Shown here: positions 1 through 7,333 of the stretch, one piece after another
How positions within the stretch are numbered: position 1 is the first letter of the stretch
Layout of the letters: every line of letters begins with the position of its first letter
Assembly (NCBI GenBank): GCA_041666425.1
Contig: JBAYHA010000001.1
Location: forward strand, 1-58,812
Length of the DNA: 58,812 nt
Reading direction: 5' to 3'
Origin: JBAYHA01 sp041666425
Lineage (GTDB): Bacteria > Patescibacteriota > Patescibacteriia > UBA11705 > JABHMO01
Position numbers and translations under genes: made by a program
The notes under the pieces: model-generated
The model's database searches: none
Told to the model about the DNA's origin: nothing
Seen by the model: only the letters and a program-made list of their open reading frames with translations

Positions 1-465
1 ATTTTGGAAATGACAATTGCCGAAGCCAAAGAATTTTTTCGCGATATCCCATTTATTTATGACAAATTAAAAATGTTAAGCGAAGTTGGGCTTGATTATT
101 TAACACTTGGACAAAGTGCAACAACGCTTTCCGGCGGTGAAGCGCAGAGAATTAGATTGAGCAAAGAATTGGCAAAACACAGTACCACAAAAACTTTGTA
201 TTTATTAGATGAACCAACGACCGGTTTGCATTATGAAGATGTCAAAAAATTAATTGAGGTTTTGCAAAGATTGGTTTATCAAGGCAACACCGTCATGATT
301 ATTGAACACAATCTGGATGTCATCAAATGCGCTGATTGGCTCATCGATCTTGGTCCGGAAGGTGGTGACAAAGGTGGCGAACTGGTCAAAGCAGGGACAC
401 CGGAAGAATTGGCTCAATATGGCCCAAGTTGGACTGGTAAATATTTACGAAATATTTTAAAGTAA
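1..465 (+). CDS. uvrA: UvrA, C-terminal part (5' end outside window)
   Basis: C-terminal end of UvrA, the ATPase of the UvrABC nucleotide excision repair nuclease; it locates bulky lesions and loads UvrB. The frame is open from the first base, so the start lies upstream and about 154 residues are visible of a protein usually near 940. They cover the second ABC half: signature LSGGEAQRIRL (visible residues 43-53), Walker B LYLLDEPTTGLH (66-77) and the switch-histidine region IEHN (101-104). The frame is intact to TAA and a hairpin terminator follows. UvrC lies 5 kb downstream in a separate unit, so the genes are near each other but not in one operon. The motifs leave little doubt about the family. 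Confidence 0.96.
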   Translation: MLEMTIAEAKEFFRDIPFIYDKLKMLSEVGLDYLTLGQSATTLSGGEAQRIRLSKELAKHSTTKTLYLLDEPTTGLHYEDVKKLIEVLQRLVYQGNTVMIIEHNLDVIKCADWLIDLGPEGGDKGGELVKAGTPEELAQYGPSWTGKYLRNILK

Positions 466-521
466 AAGTAAAAAAAATAAGTGAAAATAAGTATAATAAG
501 TAAATCAGTCATTTAATAAAC

Positions 522-552
522 AAAAAAAACAGCTATAATTAGCTGTTTTTTT
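522..552 (+). terminator. Rho-independent terminator after uvrA
   Basis: Inverted repeat ACAGCT / AGCTGT with a 6-nt AT loop, flanked by an A-run on the left and a T-run on the right. It can act in both directions; the only gene ending here is uvrA. Confidence 0.85.
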
Positions 553-562
553 GATATAACTA

Positions 563-591
563 TTGACTTTTTTATAAAATTAAGGTATATT
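563..591 (+). promoter_or_regulatory. Sigma70-type promoter for the gene at 630
   Basis: TTGACT (563-568) and TATATT (586-591) separated by exactly 17 nt. The start codon lies about 32 nt downstream of the expected transcription start. Confidence 0.75.
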
Positions 592-629
592 TACAAGTTC
601 TTTTTTATAAACATTGTTGGAGGACAAAG

Positions 630-1118
630 ATGAAAAAACGTCTGCTCGATGAATTTCCTGCCTATCTGTTTCGGCCCATGACAAAAACCGAAGAGTATGG
701 TTTTCGCAGAATGATGAAACGATTGAAAAAGAAGTTGAATAATCCCCTTACCTTCGAAGAAATGATCTTCGATGGGGTCATGAGTATTAACATCAGAAAA
801 GTCCTTTCTTTTAATGAAAAAATTGGGGCAAGCACTTACCAATGGGACGGTACGGTCAACTACGATCAGACTCCCCATGAACAAAGCGGCTATCCAATGG
901 AACTTAGTCGGAAATATCTTTCTCTTTTGAAAGATCTGCTGAATGACCAGGAAAAGTTTGACCTGCTCGCACTCATCGGTCCTTATGAATTTCGTTTTGG
1001 TAGTATCGAAGACGAAAAAGTGGAACCGGGAATTTTGCTTGGGAATCACGTCCCCGATTGCGGCCCCAACTATGATTGGAGCATCAGGGAAGATGGAACC
1101 ATTTGGTTCCACAGTTGA
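630..1118 (+). CDS. Hypothetical protein, stand-alone gene (162 aa)
   Basis: I do not recognise this family. The product is soluble, 162 residues, with no signal peptide or membrane segment. It has a basic N-terminal third (RMMKRLKKKL around residue 30) and an aromatic C-terminus. The start is well supported: a GGAGG Shine-Dalgarno lies 8 nt upstream of ATG, a consensus promoter lies further upstream and a hairpin terminator follows, so it is a complete one-gene unit. It is richer in G+C than most of the window (26 of 60 bases in 661-720). With the genes at 7277, 19294, 20917, 24916, 30807 and 36829 it belongs to a set of small, strongly signposted solitary genes. Confidence 0.8.
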   Translation: MKKRLLDEFPAYLFRPMTKTEEYGFRRMMKRLKKKLNNPLTFEEMIFDGVMSINIRKVLSFNEKIGASTYQWDGTVNYDQTPHEQSGYPMELSRKYLSLLKDLLNDQEKFDLLALIGPYEFRFGSIEDEKVEPGILLGNHVPDCGPNYDWSIREDGTIWFHS

Positions 1119-1124
1119 GATGAC

Positions 1125-1156
1125 GAGAGCTGACATCTAATGTTGGCTCTTTTTTA
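1125..1156 (+). terminator. Terminator of the 630-1118 gene
   Basis: Hairpin AGAGCTGACAT (1126-1136) / ATGTTGGCTCT (1140-1150), 11 pairs including two G-U wobbles, 3-nt loop, then a run of T. Confidence 0.8.
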
Positions 1157-1161
1157 ATTAT

Positions 1162-2553
1162 TTAAAGTAAACAAACTGCCAATAAAAAAAATCCAAAGAT
1201 TATTGCCACTATGCCCAAAATTAAAATTGATAACTGTAATTTATTTTTTTGATCGACAAAACTTTCCCCATCCGCTAAAGAATAAGCCCAAAAAGAATAC
1301 AACAGAAAAGTTACGACTAAAGTATCAAAATGAAATTGCAAAGCGACTAAATAAGCAAAAAATATTGCCAACAATAACAATGCATTTATTTTTTTTATCC
1401 AATCAACTGAAATAATTTGATGATAAATATTTTTTAAAATTTCAAACCAAAAGAAAAACAACAAAACAACGCCAACAAAACCGAAATTCAGCAAATTATC
1501 AAAAAACAAATTATGAACGCGATCGGACGGATGATTATCAATCACCTGTTCAATCGGCCATTTGGCTCTTTTTTCATAAAGTAACAAATAATTTTCTGCA
1601 CCATAACCAAAAAACGGTTTTTGATAAAAATAATCGGCCGCAGCGCCCATATCCAAGATTCTAATCAACATTGAACCTTCACCAAAATTTTGTTCGCTCG
1701 GCGCTTGGCCTTTTGGCAAAAATATTCCCGTCCAAAAACAAAGAAAAACTAACGTGGCCGACAAAAACGACAAGGATAATTTTTGCCAACGATTTTTTCT
1801 CTCAGAAATTTTACAAAAATAAAAGCTAAAAAAAATAATGGCGGAAAAATAAGCAGCCAAATATCCACCACGATTGATCGTATTATGCAAAGCGATTAAA
1901 ATTAAAAAGATGGCCAACGAACAAACTATTTTTAAAATTACTTTTTTTGTAAAAAATAAAAAATAATATAAAACAGGTAAGCTCATCGCCAAATAAATAC
2001 CCAAATAATTGGGATGCCCCAGTGTTCCATCTGGCCGAGGCAAATTAAAACCTCTGGTATAAACAAAATCATCATTCGTCAAACCCAACCGCTGAATGAT
2101 CGCGTATACTGACATCGCCGTAGCAGAAACAGCAACCGCGATAAGAAAATTTTTACGATTTTTTAATTCAGCAAAAAAATCAAAGAGTAAAAAGAAAAAA
2201 ACAAAAAAAGAAATTTGCGTAGTTAATCCCCACCAACGTTCGGGACTTCCCCAAAGACTACGCTCACGGTCAATTGAAAGAATCACCGAAACAAGCTGCG
2301 AAACAAAGAATGCGCAAAACAAAACTACCGGCCATTTTCTTTTTTTTAAAAATAAATTTTTTATCCATAAACCTATATCGTGCCAACTCTTTAATTCCAG
2401 CATTTTTAAACCAAACAAAACAGAAACACAAAACTTAAAAATTAAAATTTTAGGAAATTCATAACTATTTTCAAAAACCGGAAAAACCAGAAAAGGGATG
2501 GCCACAGCCATCCCCAAAATAAGATAATTAAAAATATTCCGCACCAAACTCAT
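1162..2553 (-). CDS. O-antigen ligase/polymerase-like membrane protein
   Basis: Polytopic inner-membrane protein of 463 residues with about ten hydrophobic segments and the O-antigen ligase/Wzy layout: a large loop carrying the conserved GHPNYLGIYLAM motif (about residues 178-189) and a long periplasmic loop near residues 280-345. Family members polymerise or transfer polysaccharide from a polyprenyl carrier; the exact substrate cannot be read from the sequence. It is the last gene of a tight minus-strand operon: 6 nt separate it from the small secreted protein, which begins close after the Clp-like ATPase. No terminator of its own is clear; the hairpin at 1125-1156 could serve both strands. 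Confidence 0.82.
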   Translation of the reverse strand: MSLVRNIFNYLILGMAVAIPFLVFPVFENSYEFPKILIFKFCVSVLFGLKMLELKSWHDIGLWIKNLFLKKRKWPVVLFCAFFVSQLVSVILSIDRERSLWGSPERWWGLTTQISFFVFFFLLFDFFAELKNRKNFLIAVAVSATAMSVYAIIQRLGLTNDDFVYTRGFNLPRPDGTLGHPNYLGIYLAMSLPVLYYFLFFTKKVILKIVCSLAIFLILIALHNTINRGGYLAAYFSAIIFFSFYFCKISERKNRWQKLSLSFLSATLVFLCFWTGIFLPKGQAPSEQNFGEGSMLIRILDMGAAADYFYQKPFFGYGAENYLLLYEKRAKWPIEQVIDNHPSDRVHNLFFDNLLNFGFVGVVLLFFFWFEILKNIYHQIISVDWIKKINALLLLAIFFAYLVALQFHFDTLVVTFLLYSFWAYSLADGESFVDQKNKLQLSILILGIVAIIFGFFLLAVCLL

Positions 2554-2559
2554 AAAAAC

Positions 2560-2820
2560 TTATTTTGTTGTCGGAATAATCAGTTGCCCCGACTTGATGT
2601 TTGTTTTTATTGGCTTTGGTTTTACCGTTGTTTTTGTCGGAGTTTTGACCGCAGTTGTTGTTTTTGTCCCGGTTTTGGTAGCTGTTTTCACAACAAGTGG
2701 CCAACCAAACGCAAAACCTCTAGCTTTGGCCATTTCATTCATAATGCCGGCTACTCCGGCCAAAATCGCTACGGTTGCTACGGCAGCAATAACTTTTGAC
2801 CTCACTTTTGACTTTGTCAT
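2560..2820 (-). CDS. Small signal-anchored Thr/Lys-rich protein
   Basis: A short protein of about 86 residues. The basic N-terminus MTKSKVRSK is followed by a hydrophobic segment (about residues 9-28), so it is exported or membrane-anchored. The rest is low complexity with repeated K-T-x-T-K-T units and a proline patch, which looks like a flexible extracellular tail or a wall-binding linker. An in-frame ATG 9 nt upstream (2829) is an equally possible start and would leave 2 nt after the ATPase stop codon. Sandwiched between the ATPase and the O-antigen-ligase-like gene, it is probably a partner in the same envelope process. I recognise no family. Confidence 0.7.
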   Translation of the reverse strand: MTKSKVRSKVIAAVATVAILAGVAGIMNEMAKARGFAFGWPLVVKTATKTGTKTTTAVKTPTKTTVKPKPIKTNIKSGQLIIPTTK

Positions 2821-2831
2821 AATGTACATAA

Positions 2832-4001
2832 TTATTTTTCATTAATTCTATTTTTTGTTTTGTCCATATTCAAACAAGTTGCCACAACATGAACGATATC
2901 CCCTGCCAAAACAACCGGCACTTTGCCTTGTGTTTGGAAACTCAATATCCGCCTTTCCTTCTTTTCAATCTGTGTTGTTAATAATAATATTTTCTTGGCA
3001 ATTTTTTCTTTTTGCGTTTCTAAAATGTTTTTTTCCTGTTGCCTTTTTAATACTTCCAATTCTTGCATCATGGATTGGATCTGAATCGGCGATTTTTTTA
3101 TTCGTCTATGCACTTCATCAGCAGCCGCACGAATCAATTTTAAAGAATTATCAGGCAAATCATTCTCCCGAAAATTAACAAAAACTCCGGCTTCATCAAT
3201 TAAATCAATCGATTTGTCCGGCTGATTGCGGTTCTTGATATATTTGTCAGAAAGTTTTACTGCCTCAACAATCGATTCATCACTAAATTTGACGCCATGA
3301 TGATCTTCATATTGCTTTTTGAGACCTTGCAAAATCGCAATCGTCTGGTTTACATCAGGCGCTTTTACTTCTATCAATTGAAACCGACGCAATAACGCCT
3401 GATCTTTTTGTAAATATTCGGAAAATTCATCTATTGTTGTTGCTCCAATCAATTGCAAATCGCCACGCGCCAATGCCGGCTTGATAATATCACTGGCATT
3501 CATCGCGCCTTCGGTTCCTTTGGTTTGGATAAGTGAATGAAATTCGTCAATAAATAAAATAATATTTCTTTTTGAAAAAATCACGCTATCCATAATGCTT
3601 TTTATTCTTTCTTCCAATTCTCCACGATATTTGGTTCCGCCCATGACATCGGCCAAATTTATTTTTAACACTCTTTTGCCTTGCAAGGTCGGAGGAATAT
3701 CCCCGGTAACAATGCGCAAAGCCAAGCCTTCGACAATCGCTGTTTTGCCAACTCCGGCCGCGCCAATTATTAAAGGATTATTTTTGGATCGACGACTCAA
3801 AATTTGCACTAATCTTTCAATTTCCAATTCGCGACCAATAACCGGATCCAAACCTCCCTTGGCCGCTTTTTCGGTTAAATCTTCGGTAAAATTATTCAAA
3901 ATATTAAAATTTACCAGCGGTTTCATTCCCGATTTGTTCTTGTAAAACAAAAAAATTCCAATACCGATTAAAACAAAATATAATATAAAATTTTTATCCA
4001 T
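2832..4001 (-). CDS. Membrane-anchored single-AAA ClpC/ClpA D1-like ATPase
   Basis: A 389-residue AAA+ protein that matches the first ATPase domain (D1) of ClpA/ClpB/ClpC but has no second domain. Residues 4-21 form a transmembrane helix. The VIGRELEIERL entry motif follows (54-64), then Walker A GAAGVGKT (80-87), pore loop KYRG (124-127), Walker B IILFIDEF (147-154) and the arginine-finger region LLRRF (about 223). The C-terminus is a helical, coiled-coil-like middle domain. The P-loop tripeptide for ClpP docking, normally in D2, is absent, so protease coupling is doubtful. It probably remodels or extracts membrane or envelope proteins (inference). It leads the operon with the small secreted protein and the O-antigen-ligase-like gene. 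Confidence 0.85.
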   Translation of the reverse strand: MDKNFILYFVLIGIGIFLFYKNKSGMKPLVNFNILNNFTEDLTEKAAKGGLDPVIGRELEIERLVQILSRRSKNNPLIIGAAGVGKTAIVEGLALRIVTGDIPPTLQGKRVLKINLADVMGGTKYRGELEERIKSIMDSVIFSKRNIILFIDEFHSLIQTKGTEGAMNASDIIKPALARGDLQLIGATTIDEFSEYLQKDQALLRRFQLIEVKAPDVNQTIAILQGLKKQYEDHHGVKFSDESIVEAVKLSDKYIKNRNQPDKSIDLIDEAGVFVNFRENDLPDNSLKLIRAAADEVHRRIKKSPIQIQSMMQELEVLKRQQEKNILETQKEKIAKKILLLTTQIEKKERRILSFQTQGKVPVVLAGDIVHVVATCLNMDKTKNRINEK

Positions 4002-4050
4002 ATCAATTTTATTATAACAAAAATACCATAAAGAAACAAAAAGTTATCAT

Positions 4051-4356
4051 CTAATCATCAACATCTTCCATTTTTTTTAATCTTTCATATGTAAACCAAG
4101 GATGATCTTCGGTAGATTTAAATAAGTTTTTCTTAATAAAATCAACCACCAAAGGATAATTAAAAATCTTGTCACCATCAGTAAAGCAAACTTGCCGAGC
4201 AGCACCTAACTGTCCCATTTTTAAATATTCAACCACAAGACGAAGACACGAAACCCCACGTCCGTTGTTCTCAACCTTTTGCAACTCCTCCAGTTTTTGA
4301 GCCAAGGATAATAATTCTTCTTTACTTTTTTCATTGACAATTGTTGGTTTTTCCAT
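4051..4356 (-). CDS. Hypothetical soluble protein (101 aa)
   Basis: Unrecognised small acidic protein, all-helical by composition, without signal peptide or membrane segment. The N-terminal half (ELLSLAQKLEELQKVEN) looks like an amphipathic helix pair and the middle resembles a helical repeat (CLRLVVEYLKMGQLGAARQVC). It sits in the same direction as the ATPase operon 50 nt downstream and may be co-transcribed, but no regulatory signal decides this. No catalytic motif is visible. Confidence 0.65.
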   Translation of the reverse strand: MEKPTIVNEKSKEELLSLAQKLEELQKVENNGRGVSCLRLVVEYLKMGQLGAARQVCFTDGDKIFNYPLVVDFIKKNLFKSTEDHPWFTYERLKKMEDVDD

Positions 4357-4441
4357 ATAAAAAAATCAAAGCAAATCAATGCTTTAATTATAGCAAATTA
4401 TAAAGATGTCGTAAAATTAGTTAAATTTGCAAAATATTTCA

Positions 4442-4498
4442 CTAATTCTTTCCATTTTCCAAAACAGTCACCCTATCCACCAATAAATTGTGATTTTA
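4442..4498 (-). other. In-frame coding remnant after the stop of the 4496-4933 gene
   Basis: Past the TAA at 4496-4498 the same frame stays open for 17 codons and reads NHNLLVDRVTVLENGKN before TAG. This matches the C-terminus of the adjacent paralogue (HNQSLLENRVTVLENKCN). The ancestral protein therefore ran through this position, and the TAA is a nonsense change, a sequencing error or a read-through site. Confidence 0.7.
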
Positions 4499-4933
4499 CG
4501 TCAAAATAACATGATCATTATTCAAACGAAAATATAACAGGTCCATTTTTTCAAACTGTTCATCCATGTGTTCGAATGTTTTGTCAATTTTCTCAAACTT
4601 CTCGTCGATTGATTGAAATTTATTAACCATCAATTCAAACATCTCATCGTGTTCGGATAATGTTTTGTTGATTTGCAAAAACATTCCATCATGTTCAGCC
4701 AACTTTCGATAAATTTGTAAAAACATTCCATCATGCTCAACCAACTTTTTATTAATTTTCATAAACATTCCGTCATGTTCAGCCAGCTTATCTGAAATTT
4801 GCTCAATTTTTGCCGTTAAATCAACAACCGCGGATGAAATCCGTTGAGTTAACAAAACATCAATCTGCTCAAACCGTTTTTCAAAACGGCCATCCATCTC
4901 ATTAAGTTTTTGCATTATTTGATTCATAAACAA
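4496..4933 (-). CDS. Coiled-coil protein with 14-residue tandem repeats (paralogue 2)
   Basis: A 145-residue fully helical protein. After a leader resembling its neighbour (MNQIMQKLNEMDGRFEKRFEQ) come four consecutive 14-residue units of the type L-x-E-H-D-G-M-F-x-x-I-x-x-K, from about residue 49 to 104. Each equals two heptads, so a long parallel coiled coil is likely. More regular heptads follow (KFEKIDKTFEHMDEQFEKMD). No signal peptide, membrane helix or catalytic motif is visible. It lies 2 nt downstream of its paralogue, so the two are co-transcribed and may form a hetero-coiled-coil. Compared with the paralogue its C-terminus is cut by an in-frame TAA. The function is unknown; a scaffold or tether is plausible. 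Confidence 0.72.
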   Translation of the reverse strand: MFMNQIMQKLNEMDGRFEKRFEQIDVLLTQRISSAVVDLTAKIEQISDKLAEHDGMFMKINKKLVEHDGMFLQIYRKLAEHDGMFLQINKTLSEHDEMFELMVNKFQSIDEKFEKIDKTFEHMDEQFEKMDLLYFRLNNDHVILT

Positions 4934-4935
4934 AA

Positions 4936-5322
4936 CTAATTACACTTATTTTCTAAAACAGTTACTCTGTTTTCTAAAAGACTCTGATTATGCGCTATCG
5001 CCACAGTTTCTAAATCCCTTTTTCTGAACAAAACTAACATTGCATCAAAACGAGTCACAAAGGTATTGAACTCATCACGATGAACCATATCTCGATGCAT
5101 CTGGTCAAATTTATCATCGTGCATAATCAGTTTGTTGACTATAAGTTCAAACATTTCATCATGGCCAGATAGAGTTTTTTCGATTCTATCAAAACGCTTA
5201 TCTTGTTTAGCAAAACGTTTATCAGTTTTTTCAGACATTTTATCAAGTCGTATTTGCAAATCTGCAAACTGTTGAAAAATCTGCTCTCTCATCTCGTTAA
5301 ACTTTTGTAATAATTGATTCAT
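4936..5322 (-). CDS. Coiled-coil protein, paralogue 1 of a tandem pair
   Basis: A 128-residue helical protein homologous to the next gene downstream. It shares the leader MNQLLQKFNEM, the unit LSGHDEMFELIVNKL and the C-terminal leucine-zipper-like LLENRVTVLENK, but it carries only one or two of the 14-residue units that are expanded in the paralogue. The arrangement suggests a duplication followed by repeat growth in the second copy. No export signal or enzyme motif is visible. A TATAAT element lies upstream near 5370 but has no convincing -35 partner. The role is unknown. Confidence 0.72.
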   Translation of the reverse strand: MNQLLQKFNEMREQIFQQFADLQIRLDKMSEKTDKRFAKQDKRFDRIEKTLSGHDEMFELIVNKLIMHDDKFDQMHRDMVHRDEFNTFVTRFDAMLVLFRKRDLETVAIAHNQSLLENRVTVLENKCN

Positions 5323-5532
5323 ATGCTTTTGTTTTTAACACTTTTCCTGAGTTGAAAGGCTTTCAGAATTATTATAAAACAACGTCAAAAAAAGACGCAA
5401 TCGTGGGGTGGATTTTCAACTGACCAACCGAGCAACCGACCAACTGATTAATTTAAATTTAGCAACAAAAAGAACACTAACAAAAAATAAATCAATAAAA
5501 AAAACCGCTGAATTAGCACCTTTTTTTTGAAC

Positions 5533-5541
5533 TTATCCACA
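5533..5541 (+). other. Single DnaA-box-like site
   Basis: TTATCCACA matches the DnaA box consensus. It is alone in a 289-base spacer, with no cluster of boxes, no AT-rich 13-mers and no dnaA or dnaN nearby, so it is not evidence for an origin. Confidence 0.3.
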
Positions 5542-5611
5542 GCAGTAAAATTAGCAAAGTTTTTAAAACTTATTATTTACAATAGATCTTTTTTGTGCTA
5601 AATTTAAGGTT

Positions 5612-6895
5612 ATGAATAACCTACAAAAAATTAGACAACAATTAACAAAACTTCCCGATTTTCCGGGAATTTACCTTTTTTATAATGAAAAAAAGGAGTT
5701 AATTTATGTTGGCAAAGCCACCTCATTAAAAAATCGGGTCAAAAGCTATTTTAATTCCAGACTCCGGAACAAGTCCGGAGTGACGGTTAGAAGACCGATC
5801 GAAAGTCTGGTCCATGAAATTGCAAAAATCGACTACCGCACAACCGAGTCTGTTTTTGAAGCAATTATTCTCGAAGCGATTTATATCAAAAAGTTTTTAC
5901 CAAAATACAATGTTCTTGGCAAAGACGACAAAAGCTGGAACTACTTGGTCATTACCAATGAAGAATTCCCCACCGTCAAAACAATTAGAGAACATGACTT
6001 ACAAAATTTAGAAAAAAAAATAGAATTAAAAAAAAAATTTAAAAATATTTTCGGTCCATTTCCCGGATTAAATTCCTCAATGACTTTAAAAATTTTGCGT
6101 CGATTATTTTTCTATCGAACTTGCGAACCAAAAAGTGGCAAACCCTGCTTTTATCGACAAATCAATCAATGTCTGGGCGTTTGTAGCTCCGAAATTACGG
6201 CAAAAAATTACATAAAGAAATCTATCAATCCTTTAATTTTATTTTTAAACGGAAACAAAAAGAAAGTTATTCAAAATTTTGCTCGAGAAATGAATCGACT
6301 TTCAAAAAACGAAAGTTTTGAAGAAGCGGGTCGCCTGCGTAATCAAATTTTTCAGTTACAAAAAATTCAAGATTTCGCCTTATTAAACAAAACTTTTTTT
6401 GAAAATGAAAAATTTTCAGAAAATAAAATAAAAACAATTGAAGGTTATGATATTTCCAATTTTGGCAATAACGGTTTAGTCGGCTCAATGGTCAAATTTT
6501 TTAATGGACAGCCTGATAAAAAAAACTATCGAAAATTTAAAATAAAAACGGTTAAAAAACAAAGCGATGTTGATTGCTTAAAAGAAGTTTTAACCAGAAG
6601 ATTAAAAAATGATTGGCCATTACCTGATCTATTTTTAATAGACGGCGGATTACCGCAAATCAATGCCACCAAAACAATTTTAAAAAATTTCAAAATAAAA
6701 ATTCCCATTGTTTCCATCGCCAAAGGCCCAACCAGAAAAAACGAAAACTTTTTTACAAATGATGCAACTATTTTGCATTGGTTAAAAGAAAATAAAACCC
6801 TGTCATCCGACAGGGCTAAATTGCTTCTCTCTGTTAGAGATGAAGCGCATCGCTTTGCGATAAATTTTCAAAGGCAAACCAGAAAAATAAAATAA
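5612..6895 (+). CDS. uvrC: UvrC-type excinuclease, short form without C-terminal HhH
   Basis: Nuclease subunit that makes both incisions around a lesion marked by UvrA and UvrB. The GIY-YIG domain spans residues 1-95 (PGIYLFY at 18-24, IYVGKA at 31-36, Arg in KNRVKSYF, Glu in VFEAIILEA). The RNase-H-like domain carries IEGYDIS, LFLIDGGLPQ and RDEAHRFA, its expected acidic and histidine residues. The protein is 427 residues against about 600 in the classical family and ends right after the RNase-H fold, so the helix-hairpin-helix pair that binds DNA is missing. Residues 51-66 correspond to a palindromic DNA insert (5757-5810) not expected in the family. A UvrC-like paralogue such as Cho is excluded because both nuclease domains are present. 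Confidence 0.88.
   Translation: MNNLQKIRQQLTKLPDFPGIYLFYNEKKELIYVGKATSLKNRVKSYFNSRLRNKSGVTVRRPIESLVHEIAKIDYRTTESVFEAIILEAIYIKKFLPKYNVLGKDDKSWNYLVITNEEFPTVKTIREHDLQNLEKKIELKKKFKNIFGPFPGLNSSMTLKILRRLFFYRTCEPKSGKPCFYRQINQCLGVCSSEITAKNYIKKSINPLILFLNGNKKKVIQNFAREMNRLSKNESFEEAGRLRNQIFQLQKIQDFALLNKTFFENEKFSENKIKTIEGYDISNFGNNGLVGSMVKFFNGQPDKKNYRKFKIKTVKKQSDVDCLKEVLTRRLKNDWPLPDLFLIDGGLPQINATKTILKNFKIKIPIVSIAKGPTRKNENFFTNDATILHWLKENKTLSSDRAKLLLSVRDEAHRFAINFQRQTRKIK
5757..5810 (+). repeat. Palindromic micro-element inserted in frame in uvrC
   Basis: Ends CCAGACT / AGTCTGG are inverted, and inside lies ACTCCGGA / TCCGGAGT with a 5-nt loop. It adds about 16 residues (RLRNKSG...ESL) between the GIY-YIG catalytic arginine region and the next helix without breaking the frame. 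The GTCCGGAGTGACGG core resembles the palindromic repeats elsewhere in the window. Confidence 0.6.
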
Positions 6896-6925
6896 AAAAA
6901 AACCCGTTCAAGGACGGGGTTTTCA
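6893..6925. terminator. Bidirectional terminator between uvrC and the 7277 gene
   Basis: Stem ACCCGT (902-907) / ACGGGGT with A-run and T-run on opposite sides. It sits between convergent genes and can serve both. Confidence 0.75.
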
Positions 6926-6929
6926 AACA

Positions 6930-7277
6930 CTAACTTTTTAGAAATTTTTCTCCTCTTTCTGTAATTTGGCAATCCGCCAGAATTACATCAAAGGAATAAG
7001 CTTCCTTTTTCCTAAAAACTGATGACGGCGCAAGGACAAAGTCCTGCCTCACCGCCCATTCCAGCGCACTCATCAGCTCTTTGCTGGGATAATCCAACAA
7101 AGCAGCGACTTTGTGGCGAAAAAGCAATTTCCGCCCTTGCTGTTGGCACAACAAAACCCCCATCATTCGTCGAGCGAAATTTTCATGCAACAATCGCTCA
7201 ACAAAACGATGCGTTAAAATTACGAATAGCACCAGAAAACATGTACAAACAATAGGCGAAACAGGAACTTGATTCAT
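6930..7277 (-). CDS. Hypothetical membrane-anchored protein (115 aa)
   Basis: Unrecognised stand-alone gene. The start at 7277 is chosen over an upstream ATG because GAGGAGG lies just before it and a consensus promoter lies about 30 nt further upstream. The product starts MNQVPVSPIV, has one hydrophobic helix (about residues 8-23) and then a basic cytoplasmic part. That part looks like a small helical or winged-helix domain (KVAALLDYPSKELMSALEWAVRQDF) ending in ITERGEKFLKS, a phrase common at the end of winged-helix folds. A membrane-tethered DNA-binding or sensor role is possible but unproven. Confidence 0.68.
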   Translation of the reverse strand: MNQVPVSPIVCTCFLVLFVILTHRFVERLLHENFARRMMGVLLCQQQGRKLLFRHKVAALLDYPSKELMSALEWAVRQDFVLAPSSVFRKKEAYSFDVILADCQITERGEKFLKS

Positions 7278-7304
7278 CCTTTCCTCCTCAATAATGGAAA
7301 TTAC

Positions 7305-7333
7305 ATAATACAACAATAAAAAAGAAATGTCAA
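7305..7333 (-). promoter_or_regulatory. Consensus promoter of the 6930-7277 gene
   Basis: On the minus strand TTGACA (7328-7333) and TATTAT (7305-7310) are 17 nt apart. The -35 overlaps the stop region of truB. Confidence 0.78.

Noticed and set aside
591..1136. A 181-codon open frame on the minus strand opposite the 630-1118 gene
   Set aside because: The plus-strand frame has promoter, ribosome site and terminator; the minus frame has none and is its antisense shadow.
4496..4498. Genetic-code change as explanation of the in-frame stop
   Set aside because: The codon is TAA, which ends many intact genes here, and UGA also acts as a normal stop; a local mutation or read error is simpler.
5533..5541. 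DnaA box as sign of a replication origin
   Set aside because: Only one box, no AT-rich unwinding element, no dnaA/dnaN/rpmH neighbourhood.
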